The position numbers and the translations under genes were made by a program. A DNA stretch of 64,000 bases from Streptomyces sp. V4I2 (GTDB lineage: Bacteria > Actinomycetota > Actinomycetes > Streptomycetales > Streptomycetaceae): the NCBI RefSeq assembly GCF_030817655.1, contig NZ_JAUSZM010000003.1, positions 5,704,001 to 5,768,000 on the forward strand, written 5' to 3'. The notes under the pieces are model-generated. The model saw only the letters and a list, made by a program, of their open reading frames with translations. It was not told the origin of the DNA and did no database searches. Positions 43,052-51,479 of the stretch are shown one piece after another (within the stretch, counting starts at the first letter, position 1; every line of letters begins with the position of its first letter).

Positions 43052-44119
43052 ATGGCAGCAGATGAGATAGCGGTCATTGGCGGGATCGACACCCACACCG
43101 ACCTGCACCAGGCGGCCGCGATCGACACCGTGGGCCGGCACCTGGCCACCGAGCCGTTCCCGACCGGTCCCGCCGGCTATGAGCAGCTGCTCCACTGGCT
43201 GCGTTCGCACGGCGAGGTTCTGGCGGTAGGCATCGAGGGCACCGGCGCCTACGGGGCCGAGATCGCCCGTTTCCTGACCACAAAGGGTGTCACCGTCATC
43301 GAGGTCGACCGACCCGACCGCAAGGCCAGGCGGGACAATGGCAAGTCCGACCCGGTTGACGCCTACGCCGCCGCGACCGCCGTGCTGTCCGGCCGGGCCT
43401 CGGGCATTCCGAAGACCCGCAACGGGATCGTGGAGGCCATCCGCACCCTGCGGGTGGCCCGCAGTTCGGCCGTCAAGGCCCGCACCCAGACCATCAACCA
43501 GATCCGCACGCTCATCATCACCGCACCGGCCGCGGTGCGCGAGAGGCTGCGCGGCCTGGCCACCGGCGAGCTGATAGACGCCCTGGCCCGGTCCCGGCCC
43601 GTGGGCGACCTCGCGGATCCGGACTGCGCGGTCAGGATCACGCTGCGACGGCTCGCCCGCCGCTGCCAGCGGCTGGAGGAGGAAATCGCCGAAGCCGACG
43701 CGGACCTGGGCCCGCTGGTCACCCGGGCCGCACCACGGCTGATCGCTCTGCCCGGCGTCGGCCCCGAGAGCGCGGGCCAGCTGCTGACCACCGTCGGCGA
43801 CAACCCGGACCGCCTGCGCTCGGAAGCATCCTTCGCCCACCTGTGCGGTGCCGCCCCGCTGCCGGCCTCCTCCGGCCGCACCAACCGGCACCGCCTCAAC
43901 CGGGGCGGAGACCGCCAAGCCAACCGGGCCCTGCACACGATCGTGCTGGTCCGCATGCGCCACGACCAGCGCACCCGCGAGTACGTCGCCAGACGCACCG
44001 CCGAAGGCATGACCAAGAAGGACATCATGCGCTGCTTGAAACGGTTCGTCGCCCGCGAGGTCTACCAGCATCTACCCCGCCCTCACATCACCGCCGAACA
44101 GCTCAAACAAGCCGCTTGA
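43052..44119 (+). CDS. IS110-family transposase (DEDD)
   Basis: 355 residues. The N-terminal RuvC-like domain carries the DEDD acid residues: Asp in VIGGIDTHTDLHQ, Glu in AVGIEGTGAYG, and the Asp pair in RDNGKSDPVDAYAAA. The C-terminal transposase_20 domain has LIALPGVGPESAGQLLT, FAHLCGAAPLPASSGRTNRH and RLNRGGDRQANRALH, with the catalytic Ser in ASSG. The protein is complete. These recombinases use a structured noncoding RNA from the element's end to choose target and donor DNA. The start fits the ATG at 43052, with AGGACAG upstream. Similar to transposases in other streptomycetes. Confidence 0.92.
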   Translation: MAADEIAVIGGIDTHTDLHQAAAIDTVGRHLATEPFPTGPAGYEQLLHWLRSHGEVLAVGIEGTGAYGAEIARFLTTKGVTVIEVDRPDRKARRDNGKSDPVDAYAAATAVLSGRASGIPKTRNGIVEAIRTLRVARSSAVKARTQTINQIRTLIITAPAAVRERLRGLATGELIDALARSRPVGDLADPDCAVRITLRRLARRCQRLEEEIAEADADLGPLVTRAAPRLIALPGVGPESAGQLLTTVGDNPDRLRSEASFAHLCGAAPLPASSGRTNRHRLNRGGDRQANRALHTIVLVRMRHDQRTREYVARRTAEGMTKKDIMRCLKRFVAREVYQHLPRPHITAEQLKQAA

Positions 44120-44290
44120 CGGTCTATAGGAGCTTCTCCCGCTCAGTCTCTAGGAACGGTTGGAAGGGAGATGGTCTGGACGCAAACGTCCCTGGCCCGT
44201 CGTGTCCTGACGGGGCGTCGGCGGCGCGGAGCCGGATGCCCTCGGCCACAGCTCGATCCGCGTGACCAGGGTCATCAACAACGCTCCGCG

Positions 44291-44790
44291 TCAGCCCGGA
44301 GCGAGGGCGTCGAACTCGTTGCCCTGGCCGAGGTCGAGGTCGAGGTCGAAGTCGAAGTCGGCGACGCCGAGGGCCCGCAGCCGGACGACCTCCGCCGCTT
44401 CACGGTCTTGGGCGTCGGGTGTGCGCAGGAGCTTGAGATACGGGCCGACGCCCTTTGCGGAGCGCAGCATTGCATGATCGTCGGTGACCTCGTGCAGGGT
44501 CCGGTCCATCGCCTCGTCCCAGAACCGGGCCATGGCCCGCGGATCGGTGCAGTCGGCCACGACCGCGGCGATCGGCCCGGTGTCGCGGTAGATCTCCCGG
44601 GGCTCCGCCACGCAGAACTCGTTGCCTTCCGGGTCGGTCAGGACCGTCCACGGGACATCGCCCTGGCCCACGTCGACGGGCGTCGCGCCGAGCTCCTTCA
44701 GGCGCGCGACCAGGTCCGCCTGATGGTCCGCGGAGGTGGTGGCGAGGTCGATGTGCACACGGTTCTTCACCGACTCCAGCCGAGCGCCTC
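44291..44790 (-). pseudogene. Decayed two-domain VOC (glyoxalase-like) protein
   Basis: The frame holds VKNRVHIDLATTSADHQADL, then ELGATPVDVGQGDVPWTVLT, DPEGNEFCVAEPREIY and a second-domain start (AAVVADCTDPRAMARFWDEA, then GPYLKLLRTP). That is the end of one VOC domain and the beginning of the next. The first half of domain one is missing: upstream residues in the frame are Arg/Cys-rich nonsense with no start. The second domain jumps from LLRTP straight to EAAEVVRLRALGVADFDFD, encoded by a run of gaggtc/gaagtc hexamers (44329-44360). So the gene is truncated and internally deleted, next to an IS110 element. Confidence 0.7.
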
Positions 44791-44916
44791 CGCTCAGAAC
44801 CGGCCGAGCGCGGAGTCGTCCCGAGCGTTCATCGCACTCCGAACAAGCCGCAATGCCATGCCCGCGATCCTGTGCACACCGCCCTGCGGCGGCTGGTCCG
44901 CAGCTCGCCGTACGCG

Positions 44917-45237
44917 TCACTTCCTGCGGACGGCCGCGAGCGCCAGCACCATGCTCGTGAGCAGCACGAACATCACGAGTGAGGCGAAGAACAGGACCTC
45001 GATCCCGCCGGCGTTCGCACCGGTGAGCGTGCCGTCCGCAGACGCGCATGCCACCTCCGGCGGAAAGCTCTGCCGGCGCAGGTCGCCGCAGGTGTTCGGC
45101 AGGTCGTCATTGAGAACGTACGCGTTCGCCCAGCACAGCGCCCAGCTGAGGAGGAAGACGCCCAGCGAGGCCAGGGAGAGACCCCGCAACGCGGTCGGGC
45201 GGTGGGCTGTCTCGGAGCCGGTCGGAGGTGCCGTCAT
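44917..45237 (-). CDS. Two-helix membrane protein of unknown function
   Basis: 106 residues. First helix LSLASLGVFLLSWALCWANA (~20-40), a ~35-residue outer loop with two Cys (PNTCGDL... VACASADG), second helix IEVLFFASLVMFVLLTSMVL (~79-99) and a basic end. No known family. Divergent from nothing; it stands between the decayed VOC gene and the IclR gene. Confidence 0.6.
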   Translation of the reverse strand: MTAPPTGSETAHRPTALRGLSLASLGVFLLSWALCWANAYVLNDDLPNTCGDLRRQSFPPEVACASADGTLTGANAGGIEVLFFASLVMFVLLTSMVLALAAVRRK

Positions 45238-45295
45238 GACCGGAGCGTACTGGCACGATTTTTTGGTGTGACCGGGTCAGTTACCACCCGCAGCC

Positions 45296-46084
45296 TCAGC
45301 GCCAGTCGGGTATGCCCGAGACGGGCGGCAGGTGGGCTTCGATCTTCGCTCGTACCTCACGCATCACCGAGACGATGCGGGCCTCGTGTTCCCGGGTCAG
45401 CCGGGCCACCGGGACCGAGCAGCTGATGGCGTCGGTGGCCGGTGCGTCGTACCGCAGGGCGAAGCCGAAGCCGGCGATACCGGTCACCGTCTCCTCGCGG
45501 TCGATGGAGTAGCCGCGCTCGCGCACCTGGGCCAGGTCGGCGAGCAGTGCGGCACGGTCGGTGCGCGTGTTCTCCGTGAGGGCCGTCAACGGCCCGCCTG
45601 CGACCGGCAGTTCGTCGTCGGGGCGCTCGGCGAGCAGCGCCTTGCCGAGGGCGCCGGCATGGGCCGGGACGCGGCGGCCGACGCGGCTGATGGTGCGCAG
45701 GTACTCGTGGGACTCACGGGTGGCGAGGTAGACGACGTCCGGGCCGTCGAGCCGTGCCATGTGGATCGTCTCGCCGAGCGCGTCCGACGCCTCGTCGAGG
45801 TACGGGCGGACCGTACGTATGCGCCGGTCGCCGTCGAGGTAGCTGGTGCCGGTGAGCAGGGCGCGGATGCCGATGCCGTAGAGGGAGCCGGTGGCGTCGG
45901 TGCGGACCCAACCGGAGTCGACGAGGGTCTGGAGCAGCTGGTACATGCTGCTGCGCGGCACGCCCAGTTCCTCCGCGAGCTGGTCCAGGCGTGAGGGCTG
46001 CTCGCCCCGCGCGGCGAGCAGTTCCAGCAGCGCCACGGTCCGGGCCGCCGACTTCACACCGCGGACACCTCTCCCCTCCGACAT
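45296..46084 (-). CDS. IclR-family transcriptional regulator
   Basis: 262 residues. Winged HTH at the N-terminus: RLDQLAEELGVPRSSMYQLL with QTLVDSGWVRTD. The C-terminal IclR effector domain has GRRVPAHAGALGKALLAERP and REETVTGIAGFGFALRYDAP, near the usual ligand pocket. Divergent from the gluconate/glucarate permease and glucarate dehydratase genes with a ~170 bp gap holding direct repeats, so the likely role is sugar-acid-dependent control of those genes. A -10-like TACGAT lies 6 nt before the ATG, suggesting a leaderless transcript. Confidence 0.9.
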   Translation of the reverse strand: MSEGRGVRGVKSAARTVALLELLAARGEQPSRLDQLAEELGVPRSSMYQLLQTLVDSGWVRTDATGSLYGIGIRALLTGTSYLDGDRRIRTVRPYLDEASDALGETIHMARLDGPDVVYLATRESHEYLRTISRVGRRVPAHAGALGKALLAERPDDELPVAGGPLTALTENTRTDRAALLADLAQVRERGYSIDREETVTGIAGFGFALRYDAPATDAISCSVPVARLTREHEARIVSVMREVRAKIEAHLPPVSGIPDWR

Positions 46085-46090
46085 GGGCCC

Positions 46091-46096
46091 ATCGTA
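46091..46096 (-). promoter_or_regulatory. -10-like hexamer TACGAT for a leaderless iclR-type start
   Basis: On the minus strand TACGAT stands 6 nt before the ATG at 46084, with GGGCCC between and no ribosome site. Confidence 0.4.
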
Positions 46097-46156
46097 AATC
46101 CGCGTCGATCCGAGTCTGCCCGACCCGTTGACCCACTCAGTTCACCCATCTAACCT

Positions 46157-46188
46157 CCATCTGCATACGTAGACGCCATCTGCATACG
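46157..46188. promoter_or_regulatory. Direct repeat ccatctgcatacg x2, candidate IclR sites
   Basis: Two exact 13-bp copies with a 19-bp period, starting at 46157 and 46176, plus a degenerate ccatctaacc just before. They lie in the divergent gap between the IclR regulator gene and the GntP permease gene. Confidence 0.55.
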
Positions 46189-46252
46189 GGGATGAGCCAC
46201 ACAGTCGCCGGCGCCTGCGACTGCTCACCCAACAGTTCAAAGGAGAACTGCC

Positions 46253-47590
46253 ATGCCTCTCCTCGTAGTCGGGATCAGTGTTCTGGTCCTGCTTCTCCTG
46301 ATGACCAGGCTGAGGCTCAACGGCTTCGCGGCCCTCCTGCTCGTGGCGGTCGGCGTCGCACTGGTCCGGGGCATCCCGGTGGCCACCATCCCGGACGTCC
46401 TCTCCGAAGGCATCGGGGACCAGATCGGTGACACCATGCTCACCATCGGACTCGGCGCCATGGTCGGCCGTGTCATGGGGGACTCCGGCGCCGCACAGCG
46501 GATAGCCGGCAAGCTCCTCGACGCCTTCGGCCCGCGCTGGGTCCAGGTGGCCATGGTGGTCACGGCCATGCTGATCGGCGTGACCATGTTCTACGAGGTC
46601 GCTTTCATCATCATCGTGCCGATCGCGTTCACCCTGGTCAGGGTCACCGGAACGAAGCTGCTGTGGGTCGGCCTGCCGATGTCCATCGCCCTGTCCACCA
46701 TGCACAGCTTCCTGCCGCCGCACCCCGGCCCCACCGCCGTCGCCGCGACCTTCCATGCCTCCGTCGGACTGACGCTCTTCTACGGCCTGTTCATCGCCGT
46801 TCCCGCCGGCGCGCTCATCGCCCTGACCTGGCCGCGCCTTCCGTTCATCAGGGCGATGAACCCCTCCATCCCCAAGGGCCTGGTCAGCGACCGCGAGTTC
46901 ACCGACGAGGAGATGCCCTCACTGGGCTGGTCGCTGTTCGTGGCGCTCTTCCCCGTGGCGCTGATCGTGGCCGCCGCCGTGACCGACATGGCCACCTCCA
47001 GCGAGAGCCCGTTCCTGAACTTCGTCGCCTTCATCGGCTCGGCACCGATCGCACTGCTGCTGACGCTGTGCCTGGCGGTCTGGGCGTTCGGGCCGCGGAT
47101 CGGCCGGAGTCTGGAGGAGGTCGGCGCCTCCTGCACCTCGGCGGCCAAGGCGATGGCGATGATCCTCCTGGTGATCGGCGCCGGCGGGGCTTTCAAGAAC
47201 GTCCTCGTCGAAGGCGGGATCTCCGACTACATCAAGGACGCCACGGACGGCTGGTCCATCTCGCCGATCGTCCTCGCCTGGCTCGTCGCCGTCATCCTCC
47301 GCATCGCGCTCGGCTCGGCCACGGTCGCCGTCGTCACGGCCTCCGGCGTGGTGCTGCCGCTCCTGGCGGGCAGCGGGGTCCACCCGGAGATGATGGTGCT
47401 CGCCGTCGCCTGCGGTTCCATCGCGTGCTCCCACGTCAACGACCCGGGATTCTGGCTGTTCAAGGAGTACTTCAACCTCTCCGTCATCGAAGCGATCAAG
47501 GTCCGTACCACCTATACGACGGTGCTGGCCGTCCTCGGCCTGGGAGGCGTCCTGGCGGCCGAGTGGGCCCTCGACGTCCTCAGCCTGTAA
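46253..47590 (+). CDS. GntP-family sugar-acid:H+ symporter
   Basis: 445 residues with about 12 membrane helices. AAAGGAG lies eight bases before ATG at 46253. Landmarks of the gluconate permease family: LLMTRLRLNGFAALLLVAVG, GLGAMVGRVMGDSGAAQRIA, MSIALSTMHSFLPPHPGPTA, GAGGAFKNVLVEGGISDYI, and SIACSHVNDPGFWLFKEYFN. Imports gluconate or a related aldonate or aldarate with protons. The following gene is glucarate dehydratase, 36 bp downstream, so glucarate or galactarate is the likely substrate, and the divergent IclR gene the likely regulator. Confidence 0.9.
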   Translation: MPLLVVGISVLVLLLLMTRLRLNGFAALLLVAVGVALVRGIPVATIPDVLSEGIGDQIGDTMLTIGLGAMVGRVMGDSGAAQRIAGKLLDAFGPRWVQVAMVVTAMLIGVTMFYEVAFIIIVPIAFTLVRVTGTKLLWVGLPMSIALSTMHSFLPPHPGPTAVAATFHASVGLTLFYGLFIAVPAGALIALTWPRLPFIRAMNPSIPKGLVSDREFTDEEMPSLGWSLFVALFPVALIVAAAVTDMATSSESPFLNFVAFIGSAPIALLLTLCLAVWAFGPRIGRSLEEVGASCTSAAKAMAMILLVIGAGGAFKNVLVEGGISDYIKDATDGWSISPIVLAWLVAVILRIALGSATVAVVTASGVVLPLLAGSGVHPEMMVLAVACGSIACSHVNDPGFWLFKEYFNLSVIEAIKVRTTYTTVLAVLGLGGVLAAEWALDVLSL

Positions 47591-47626
47591 CTCGACTCAT
47601 CCATGACACAAGGGACTTGGACCATC

Positions 47627-48958
47627 ATGAGCAGTCAGCCGACCGTCACCGAGTTCGCCGTCTACCCCGTCGCCGGCCGCGACTGCATGGAGCTGAACCT
47701 CTCCGGCGCGCACGGCCCGTACTTCACCCGCAACATCGTCGTCCTCAAGGACTCGGAGGGCCGTACGGGACTGGGGGAGGTGCCCGGCGGGGAGAAGATC
47801 ACCCAGACGCTCCGCGACGCCGAAGCCCTCGTCCTCGGTGCGAAGGTGGGCGACTACAAGCGTGTCCTGCGCGAGATCGGCGACCGGTTCGCCGACCGCG
47901 ACGCAGGGGGACGGGGCGCCCAGACCTTCGACCTGCGGACCACCGTTCACACGGTCACCGCCGTCGAGTCGGCGCTGCTCGACCTCCTCGGGCAGCACCT
48001 CGACGTGCCCGTCGCCGCGCTCCTGGGAGACGGCCAACAGCGGGACTCCGTAAGAGTGCTGGGCTATCTCTTCTACGTCGGCGACCCGGACCGGACCGAC
48101 CTGGAGTACGTCCGCGAACCGGACTCGCCGGTGGAGTGGTACCGGGTCCGGCACGAGGAGGCCCTGTCGCCGGAGGCGATCGTCCGCCAGGCCGAGGCGG
48201 CCTACGACCTCTACGGGTTCCGGGACTTCAAGCTCAAGGGCGGCGTCCTTGCGGGTGCCGAGGAGGTGGCGGCCGTACGCGCCCTCAAGGACCGCTTCCC
48301 CGAGGCCCGGATCACCCTCGACCCGAACGGCGCGTGGTCACTGCGTGAGGCGATCGAGCTGTGCCGGCCCCTGGTCGGCACGCTCGCCTACGCCGAGGAT
48401 CCCTGCGGAGCCGAAGGCGGCTACTCCGGACGGGAGATCCTCGCCGAGTTCCGCCGCGCCACCGGCCTTCCCACCGCGACCAACATGATCGCCACCGACT
48501 GGCGCCAGATGACCCACGCCCTGGCCCTCCAGTCGGTGTCCATCCCGCTGGCCGACCCCCACTTCTGGACCATGCAGGGCTCGGTGCGCGTGGCGCAGCT
48601 GTGCAACGCGATGGGCCTGACCTGGGGCTGCCACTCCAACAACCACTTCGACATCTCCCTGGCCATGGTGACCCACTGCGGCGCCGCGGCCCCGGGCGAG
48701 TACAACGCCCTGGACACCCACTGGATCTGGCAGGAAGGGCTGGAACGGCTCACCACCTCCCCACCGCGCATCGTCGGGGGCGAGATCGCCGTCCCGGACG
48801 GCCCGGGACTGGGCGTCCGCCTCGACATGGACCGGCTCCTCGCGGCCCACGACCTCTACCGGGAGAAGGCGTTGGGGGCACGCGACGACGCCGTCACCAT
48901 GCAGCACCTCATCCCGGGCTGGGAGTTCGACGGCAAGCGCCCCTGCCTGGTGCGGTAG
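47627..48958 (+). CDS. gudD: Glucarate dehydratase
   Basis: 443 residues from ATG at 47627. An enolase-superfamily enzyme that dehydrates D-glucarate (or L-idarate) to 5-keto-4-deoxyglucarate, feeding the pathway to pyruvate and 2-oxoglutarate. Active-site pieces are present: KLKGG (~203, base Lys), LDPNGAWSL (~231, metal Asp), YAEDPCG (~256, Glu), ATNMIATDW (~285, Asn metal ligand), and GCHSNNHFDISLAM (~335, base His). The N-terminal lid starts TEFAVYPVAGRDCMELNLSG. An alternative ATG at 47603 has no ribosome site. Forms a unit with the permease upstream. Confidence 0.92.
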   Translation: MSSQPTVTEFAVYPVAGRDCMELNLSGAHGPYFTRNIVVLKDSEGRTGLGEVPGGEKITQTLRDAEALVLGAKVGDYKRVLREIGDRFADRDAGGRGAQTFDLRTTVHTVTAVESALLDLLGQHLDVPVAALLGDGQQRDSVRVLGYLFYVGDPDRTDLEYVREPDSPVEWYRVRHEEALSPEAIVRQAEAAYDLYGFRDFKLKGGVLAGAEEVAAVRALKDRFPEARITLDPNGAWSLREAIELCRPLVGTLAYAEDPCGAEGGYSGREILAEFRRATGLPTATNMIATDWRQMTHALALQSVSIPLADPHFWTMQGSVRVAQLCNAMGLTWGCHSNNHFDISLAMVTHCGAAAPGEYNALDTHWIWQEGLERLTTSPPRIVGGEIAVPDGPGLGVRLDMDRLLAAHDLYREKALGARDDAVTMQHLIPGWEFDGKRPCLVR

Positions 48959-48980
48959 ACGATGAGGTCGAGCACCCGCG

Positions 48981-49090
48981 ATCAGCATGCCTCGACGATC
49001 CCGCCCGGACGGCAGGTCCTTCCCTCGGCCGGACAGCCGATTCGCCGCGGCACACCTCGGCCATTCGGCCGACCCGCCGGCCGGCCGTTG
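48981..49090 (-). repeat. ~109-bp interspersed element, copy A (minus orientation)
   Basis: Read on the minus strand it matches 59080-59188 with ~88% identity and one base of gap, including ggtcggccgaatggccgagg, aatcggct, ggccgagggaaggacctgcc and gggcgggatcgtc-aggcatg. It lies upstream of the first histidine-kinase gene, pointing away from it. See the matching finding. Confidence 0.8.
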
Positions 49091-49095
49091 TTGCC

Positions 49096-49101
49096 TAGCC
49101 T
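49096..49101 (+). promoter_or_regulatory. -10-like hexamer TAGCCT for a leaderless start
   Basis: TAGCCT stands 6 nt before the GTG at 49108, with no ribosome site; sits just past copy A of the 109-bp element. Confidence 0.4.
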
Positions 49102-49107
49102 TCGACC

Positions 49108-50352
49108 GTGAACACGAAAACACCGTTCCCCGCAGGGCGTGCTCGGACCCGGCGTCTCCAACTGAACCTGCCGGTCGTCTCGTTGGCGACCTACGCCGGT
49201 CTTGCCCTGCTGTGGCTGTTCGACGTGATGGCCTGGTCGTCATGGGACGTTCCGGCAGGGGTCACGGACTCCGAGGTGGACCGGCTCGGTGTCGTGCCCC
49301 TGTGCAGCGGGCTCGTGGCGGCCCTGATCCTGCTCCTGCCCGCCCGCTGGATACGTCTGGAGACCCGGGCCTGGCTCACCGCCCTCCTCTCACTGGCGCT
49401 GACCGTCTTCGCTGTCACCACCCACCTGCTGCCGGAAGAGTGGAGCTTCCTGGAGCTCGCCTGCCTGCTGATCCTGCTGGTGCGCGTCTGCCGTACGACG
49501 TCGGCACCCGCCGTCGCGGTGGCGCTGGTCGTGACGCTCGGCGGCGCGGCGATCGTCGTTCCCTACCGGATGTGGGGCGATCCGCTCTGGCCGAGCAACT
49601 TCGCCACCTTCATCACGGTGACCGCCGGCGGGGCGATCGCCCTGGGCTGCTACCTGCGGTCGCTGGACGCCCGCCGGGCCCGTGCGGTCGTCGCCGTGCG
49701 CGAGGGCGAGCGGATGGAACTGGCCCGGGATCTGCACGACTTCATCGCCCACCATGTCACCGGGATCGTCGTCCAGGCGGACGCCGCCCGTGCCGTACTG
49801 CCGATCGCCCCCGACCAGGTCGACCCGATCCTCGAGAACATCCGCAAGGCCGGGATGGAGACGCTGGACTCGATGCGCCGCCTGGTGCGCGTGCTGCGCG
49901 AAGAGGAGAACCGCACGCTGCGGCCCGGCGAACTCGTCCCCCAACTCGCGAAGATGGTCTCCGACTTCTCCTCGGGCGGCGAGCAGGACGCGAGCCTGCA
50001 CCTGGGGACGGCGGCCCGTGCGACGAAACTCGCGCCCGAGGTGGAGACCTCCGTGCAGCGCGTCGTGCAGGAGGCGCTGACCAACGTGCGCCGGCACGCC
50101 CCCGGTGCCACGGTCGCGGTCCGCGTCGACGCCGAGGACGACCGGCTGCGGGTGGAGGTACGCAACTCCGCCCCCCGCGAACGGTCCGCCGTCCCGGCCG
50201 GGGGGCGAGGCGGCTTCGGCATCGTCGGCCTGCGCGAACGCGTCGAGGCGGTCGAGGGCACGCTGGAGACGGGGGGCACGGCGGACGGCGGCTGGCGCGT
50301 CACCGCCGCCTTCCCCGTACTGTCCACAGCTGTGGAAGGATCGCCGGCGTGA
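49108..50352 (+). CDS. NarL-type sensor histidine kinase
   Basis: 414 residues, GTG start. About five membrane helices (~25-200, including LVAALILLLPARWI and ALTVFAVTTHLL) lead to the HisKA_3 dimer helix with the phospho-acceptor His in LARDLHDFIAHHVTGIVV (~209), then the ATPase domain with QEALTNVRRHAPG and GGFGIVGLRERVEAV. No large outer sensor loop, so it probably senses something in or near the membrane. It overlaps the next response-regulator gene by four bases (GTGA), so the two are translationally coupled. Confidence 0.92.
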   Translation: MNTKTPFPAGRARTRRLQLNLPVVSLATYAGLALLWLFDVMAWSSWDVPAGVTDSEVDRLGVVPLCSGLVAALILLLPARWIRLETRAWLTALLSLALTVFAVTTHLLPEEWSFLELACLLILLVRVCRTTSAPAVAVALVVTLGGAAIVVPYRMWGDPLWPSNFATFITVTAGGAIALGCYLRSLDARRARAVVAVREGERMELARDLHDFIAHHVTGIVVQADAARAVLPIAPDQVDPILENIRKAGMETLDSMRRLVRVLREEENRTLRPGELVPQLAKMVSDFSSGGEQDASLHLGTAARATKLAPEVETSVQRVVQEALTNVRRHAPGATVAVRVDAEDDRLRVEVRNSAPRERSAVPAGGRGGFGIVGLRERVEAVEGTLETGGTADGGWRVTAAFPVLSTAVEGSPA

Positions 50353-51026
50353 GCACCTCCGCGACCAGGGTCCTGATAGCCGACGACCAGGAGATGGTGC
50401 GCACCGGATTCCGCATGATCCTGAACACCCAGCCCGGCATCGAGGTCGTCGGCGAGGCGCAGGACGGCGCCGAGTGCGTGGAAATGGCCCGCCGGCTGCG
50501 CCCCGACGTCTGCCTGGTCGACATCCGGATGCCGAAGCTGGACGGCCTGGACGTCACCCGGGCGCTGGCCGGGCCCGGCGTGCTGGACCCGCTCCGAGTC
50601 GTGGTGGTGACCACGTTCGACCAGGACGACTACGTCCACACCGCACTGAGCAACGGCGCCTGCGGCTTCCTGCTCAAGGACGCCGGTTCCGCGCTGCTCA
50701 TCGAAGCCGTACGGGCCGCGGCACGGGGCGACGCACTGGTCTCGCCCGCCGTGACCCTGCGCCTGCTGGAGCAACTGCAGGACCGGCAGCCGCCCTCGGC
50801 GCACCGCGGTGGCGCGGCGTCCCACCCGCTGACCGACCGTGAGCTGGACGTCGCGCGACTGGTGGCGGTCGGCCGGACCAACCAGGAGATCCGCGCGGAG
50901 CTGGTCCTGTCCCTGTCCACGGTGAAGACGCACCTCACGAACATCCAGAGCAAACTGGGTGTGCGCAACCGCGTCGAGATCGCCGCCTGGGCCTGGGAGA
51001 ACGGCGCGGTCCGACCGCCCCGCTGA
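50349..51026 (+). CDS. NarL/FixJ-family response regulator
   Basis: 225 residues, GTG start overlapping the kinase stop. Receiver with the acidic pair DDQEM, phospho-acceptor Asp in LVDIRMPKLDGLD (~58), Thr in VTTFDQ and Lys in LLKDAG. The C-terminal LuxR-type HTH has LTDRELDVARLVAVGRTNQE and LSLSTVKTHLTNIQSKLGV. Acts on DNA as a phosphorylated dimer; targets unknown, possibly the adjacent decayed genes or genes elsewhere. It starts the sigma-factor-like fragment six bases after its stop. Confidence 0.93.
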   Translation: MSTSATRVLIADDQEMVRTGFRMILNTQPGIEVVGEAQDGAECVEMARRLRPDVCLVDIRMPKLDGLDVTRALAGPGVLDPLRVVVVTTFDQDDYVHTALSNGACGFLLKDAGSALLIEAVRAAARGDALVSPAVTLRLLEQLQDRQPPSAHRGGAASHPLTDRELDVARLVAVGRTNQEIRAELVLSLSTVKTHLTNIQSKLGVRNRVEIAAWAWENGAVRPPR

Positions 51027-51031
51027 CACCT

Positions 51032-51479
51032 GTGACGGACAACACCTCCGCGGGAAAGCCGTCGAGCCGGCCGGGGCGTCTGTCAGGCGTGAGATCACGA
51101 CAGGGAACGTTGGCGGAGGCGGACGAGGAACGGCTCGTCCGCCTCGTCGCCAAGGGCGACCGCGCCGCATTCGAGGAGTTGTACCGGCGCACGTCGCCGT
51201 GGATGGCGGTGCGGCTGCGCCGCCGCTGCTCGGACGAGCAGATCGTCGCCGAGGTCATGCAGGAGTCGTATCTGGCGGTGTGGCGGGCGGCCGGCGCGTT
51301 CGGCGGCTCGGCGGTCGGCGGCTCGGCGCTCGGCTGGCTGTGGACGATCGCGTCCCGCAAACGCGCTCCGCACGCTGCCGGCATCCGAACAGCGGGCGCG
51401 GGTGGCCGCGCTGCGGGCCGCGGCCCTGTTCTGCGAGGGCGACCTGCTGGACGTACTGGCGGGGAAGGGGGCCCGGTGA
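51032..51479 (+). pseudogene. Truncated ECF-type sigma factor fused to an unrelated C-terminal remnant
   Basis: GTG at 51032 opens a frame with a sigma region-2-like segment: DEERLVRLVAKGDRAAFEEL, then YRRTSPWMAVRLRRRCSDEQ and VMQESYLAVWRAAGAFGG, WLWTIASRK. After that the frame becomes Arg/Gly-rich nonsense, and a second frame reads LRTLPASEQRARVAALRAAA with CEGDLLDVLAGKGAR to a TGA at 51477-51479. No region 4 is present. So the C-terminal half of a sigma factor was lost and joined to the end of another gene, probably by deletion. The ending overlaps a GTG at 51476. Confidence 0.6.

Larger units (their letters stand above)
42820..44140 (+). mobile_element. IS110-family insertion element, ends approximate
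   Basis: One intact transposase gene with noncoding DNA on both sides. A shared motif ataggagc occurs at 42954-42961 and 44126-44133, one each side of the gene; it could mark ends or a target core. IS110 elements often lack terminal inverted repeats, so the limits cannot be fixed here. It sits next to a decayed VOC gene, consistent with past insertion in a degraded region. Confidence 0.5.

Noticed and set aside
40652..44071. 1139-residue minus-strand frame covering the malic enzyme and transposase
   Set aside because: Crosses two well-supported genes on the other strand and has no recognised domain.
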